Source of the DNA: Ardenticatenaceae bacterium
GTDB lineage: Bacteria; Chloroflexota; Anaerolineae; Promineifilales; Promineifilaceae
Assembly (NCBI GenBank): GCA_020634435.1
Contig: JACKBS010000007.1
Location: 62,001 to 126,000 of the forward strand
Length of the DNA stretch: 64,000 nt
Reading direction: 5' to 3'
Shown here: piece by piece, positions 62,601 to 64,000 of the stretch
Position numbering within the stretch: the first letter of the stretch is position 1
Layout of the letters: each line of letters starts with the position of its first letter
Position numbers and translations under genes: made by a program
The notes under the pieces: model-generated
What the model saw: the letters and a program-made list of their open reading frames with translations, nothing else
Told to the model about the DNA's origin: nothing
The model's database searches: none

Positions 62601-62634
62601 AAAGTGGCTCAAACGCATGCGTTTGAGCCACTTT
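62601..62634. terminator. perfect 34-bp palindrome, bidirectional terminator
   Basis: AAAGTGGCTCAAACGCA and its exact inverse meet without a spacer. It lies between the converging GmhB-like and autokinase genes. T/A-rich ends on both sides make it a likely terminator in both directions. Confidence 0.85.
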
Positions 62635-62664
62635 CCAATTTAATTTACCTTCTAGCCAGAAGGC

Positions 62665-64000
62665 TTACGACTGTACCGCTTCCTGGCCACGCAAAAAACG
62701 CTTGCGAAGCTTGCTATTCGGCTGCGGTTCGTCTTTCTCGCCGTCGTCCCCGTTCGAGTAGTAGGGATCTTTGTAATAGTAATAGAGGTTGTGACCTTCA
62801 CTACCCGCCTTCAGCGAGTTAAGTACTGCGCCAGCAATGTTAGCGTTGACGTCGTCCAGGCGTTCGACCACCTGCTTAAATTCGTCCTTGCGGCTCTTGT
62901 TGGCCCGAACCACGATGAGAGTTGTCCCGGCAATGGCACTCAAAACGGCCGCATCCGTCACCGAAAGCGCAGGCGGGCTATCTACGATGACAAAGTCATA
63001 CAAACCTTCCAGCACTTCCAGCAAACGGCGCATTTTGGTCGAACCAAGCAGCTCTGACGGATTTGGCGGAATCGGGCCACAAGTCATGACTTGCAAACCT
63101 TCCACTTTGGTCGGCTGCACGATATCTTCAACCAGGTTGCGCACATCGATGTCAGAATCTTCAACGTTCAACTTTAGCAGCAAGCTGGTAACACCACGCT
63201 TATTGGGTAAGGTAAAGATGCTGTGCTGAGACGGTCGTCGCAAATCCCCATCCACCAACAGGACATTGTGGCCAGCCTGTGCCATAACAACAGACAAGTT
63301 AGCCGCGGTCGTGCTCTTCCCTTCGCCCGAAACACCGCTGGTTAACAACAACAAAGAATTTTTCTTGTCAACAACGGAAAACTGAATAGCCGTGCGCAAA
63401 ACCCGGTATGCTTCAGAGGTAGGCGACCTGGGATCACTTACCGTGATCAACTTGCTGTCGTCTTCCGTATTGATAAAGGAAATGCCAGCCAACGTGGTTA
63501 ATTTACCCAGCTTCATAATTTGATCTGGGGTTTTCACCGTGTCATCAAGGTACTCTAGCAAATAAGCGGCCGTAGCGGCTAAAACAAAACCAAAGGCCGT
63601 CGCGGCCAGTATGGTGATGGTATTTTGCGGATCGACGGGCGCTTGGGGTAAAGATGCTGGCTCAATCACCCGAATTGTATTGGTCGCGCCTTGCTGCGTG
63701 GTGGCTAGCAAGCTGGTGTAGTTGGTTTGTAGCTGCTGCAAACTTCCTTCTAGGCTTGCCAACTCATTCTGAGCCTCGGCAATCTCCAGGGCGCTATCCA
63801 GCTGGCCCAGCTCTTCTCGCTTGGCCGCAATCTGCGCTTCGGTTTCCGTAATAGCCGTTTCGTAGCTGTCTAGCTGCTTAGAAGCAAACTCCTGACGTCT
63901 GATCCCTTCTGCAGCCGTTGGGCTGCGGGAGATCAACTGACGGGTCAACTCATCCGCTACGGCCTGAGCCCGTCTCGGATCCGAATCGGTCACAGCAATA
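62665..64000 (-). CDS. polysaccharide tyrosine autokinase (Wzz-Wzc type), 5' end off window
   Basis: At least 444 residues. It contains a coiled coil (about residues 15-95), then PVDPQNTITILAATAFGFVLAATAAYLL (a transmembrane segment in the second half), and a BY-kinase domain: Walker A LTSGVSGEGKSTTAANL, A' LLVDGDLRRPS and Walker B FVIVDSPPALS. The C-terminal Tyr cluster is GHNLYYYYKDPYYSNG, the autophosphorylation site. The start codon GTG 63993 is internal to the true gene, which continues off the edge. The protein controls polymer length in capsule/exopolysaccharide export. Confidence 0.93.
   Translation of the reverse strand, partial: IAVTDSDPRRAQAVADELTRQLISRSPTAAEGIRRQEFASKQLDSYETAITETEAQIAAKREELGQLDSALEIAEAQNELASLEGSLQQLQTNYTSLLATTQQGATNTIRVIEPASLPQAPVDPQNTITILAATAFGFVLAATAAYLLEYLDDTVKTPDQIMKLGKLTTLAGISFINTEDDSKLITVSDPRSPTSEAYRVLRTAIQFSVVDKKNSLLLLTSGVSGEGKSTTAANLSVVMAQAGHNVLLVDGDLRRPSQHSIFTLPNKRGVTSLLLKLNVEDSDIDVRNLVEDIVQPTKVEGLQVMTCGPIPPNPSELLGSTKMRRLLEVLEGLYDFVIVDSPPALSVTDAAVLSAIAGTTLIVVRANKSRKDEFKQVVERLDDVNANIAGAVLNSLKAGSEGHNLYYYYKDPYYSNGDDGEKDEPQPNSKLRKRFLRGQEAVQS

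Larger units (their letters stand above)
1..64000. repeat. highly iterated palindrome ACGGCCGT
   Basis: About 100 perfect copies by eye, spread over both intergenic and coding sequence in all three frames (Thr-Ala-Val, Asn-Gly-Arg, Arg-Pro-Phe). Examples start near 1030, 1487, 2223, 9697, 20356, 26539, 32284, 37356, 42660, 47316, 52190, 58375 and 62279. The flanks are often AA and TT. Fewer than two are expected by base composition. None is seen between about 43046 and 46511. Confidence 0.9.

Noticed and set aside
1..64000. tRNA, rRNA or CRISPR array
   Set aside because: I looked for T-loop sequences, 16S/23S conserved stretches and regularly spaced direct repeats in intergenic gaps and found none.

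Overview
This is a bacterial chromosomal segment of moderate GC content, most likely from the Chloroflexota (Anaerolineae/Ardenticatenia-like). The inference rests on gene style: Thr/Pro-rich lipoproteins with SdrD-like and NBR1-Ig-like domains, several DinB-fold proteins, a deazaflavin (F420)-type nitroreductase, giant multi-GAF kinases, paired S41 proteases and a cyclic-2,3-diphosphoglycerate-synthase-like protein. No rRNA or tRNA gene, CRISPR array or phage was seen. The first and last genes run off the window.

The most striking global feature is an 8-bp palindrome, ACGGCCGT (often AACGGCCGTT). By eye it occurs about 100 times in 64 kb, against an expectation of one or two. It lies inside genes in all frames and is missing from about 43.05-46.51 kb, a stretch that contains an IS4-family insertion and a foreign-looking gene. 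It resembles in style the cyanobacterial HIP1 palindrome.

Layout. 0-11.2 kb: a P-loop kinase/alpha-beta-hydrolase fusion, a cupin, a CPBP protease, uvrA (carrying an in-frame 84-bp palindromic repeat) and a run of tightly packed small genes (three DinB proteins, a P-loop kinase, MmcQ/YjbR, DUF3224, DDN, a winged-helix protein). 11.4-19 kb: a cDPGS-like P-loop protein, a secreted subtilase, an M42 peptidase and a lipoprotein. 19-21.8 kb: an operon of PP2C phosphatase, ABC ATPase, permease and small zinc-binding protein, closed by a terminator. 21.8-31.9 kb (minus strand): a signalling locus with an about 2459-residue, 11-GAF histidine kinase, a receiver-like protein, and a response regulator whose middle domain looks like a dead phosphotransferase fused to an OmpR-type winged helix. 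32-35.3 kb: two S41 proteases and smpB in one operon ending at a terminator.

35.7-43.3 kb: a membrane-anchored GH3 protein, a cation-diffusion transporter, a coiled-coil protein and selB. 43.3-44.6 kb: a complete IS4-family element with 9-bp target duplication, inserted into a dispersed palindromic repeat. 44.6-53.6 kb: an aldo/keto reductase, a UDG-like protein, a large lipoprotein, an EamA exporter, a DinB/Lrp pair, an M15 peptidase and a CapA-like lipoprotein whose N-terminus is encoded by dispersed repeats. 53.6-54.4 kb: a decayed 2-hydroxyacid dehydrogenase. 55-62.6 kb: folE, a type II NADH dehydrogenase with a TGTGA-N6-TCACA operator, an SDR/transketolase/ribulose-phosphate-epimerase cluster, a zinc ribbon, a SRAP (YedK/HMCES) protein and a GmhB-like phosphatase. 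The window ends in a tyrosine autokinase of exopolysaccharide export.

At least nine short dispersed palindromic repeat families sit between genes, and two of them have been incorporated into coding sequence.
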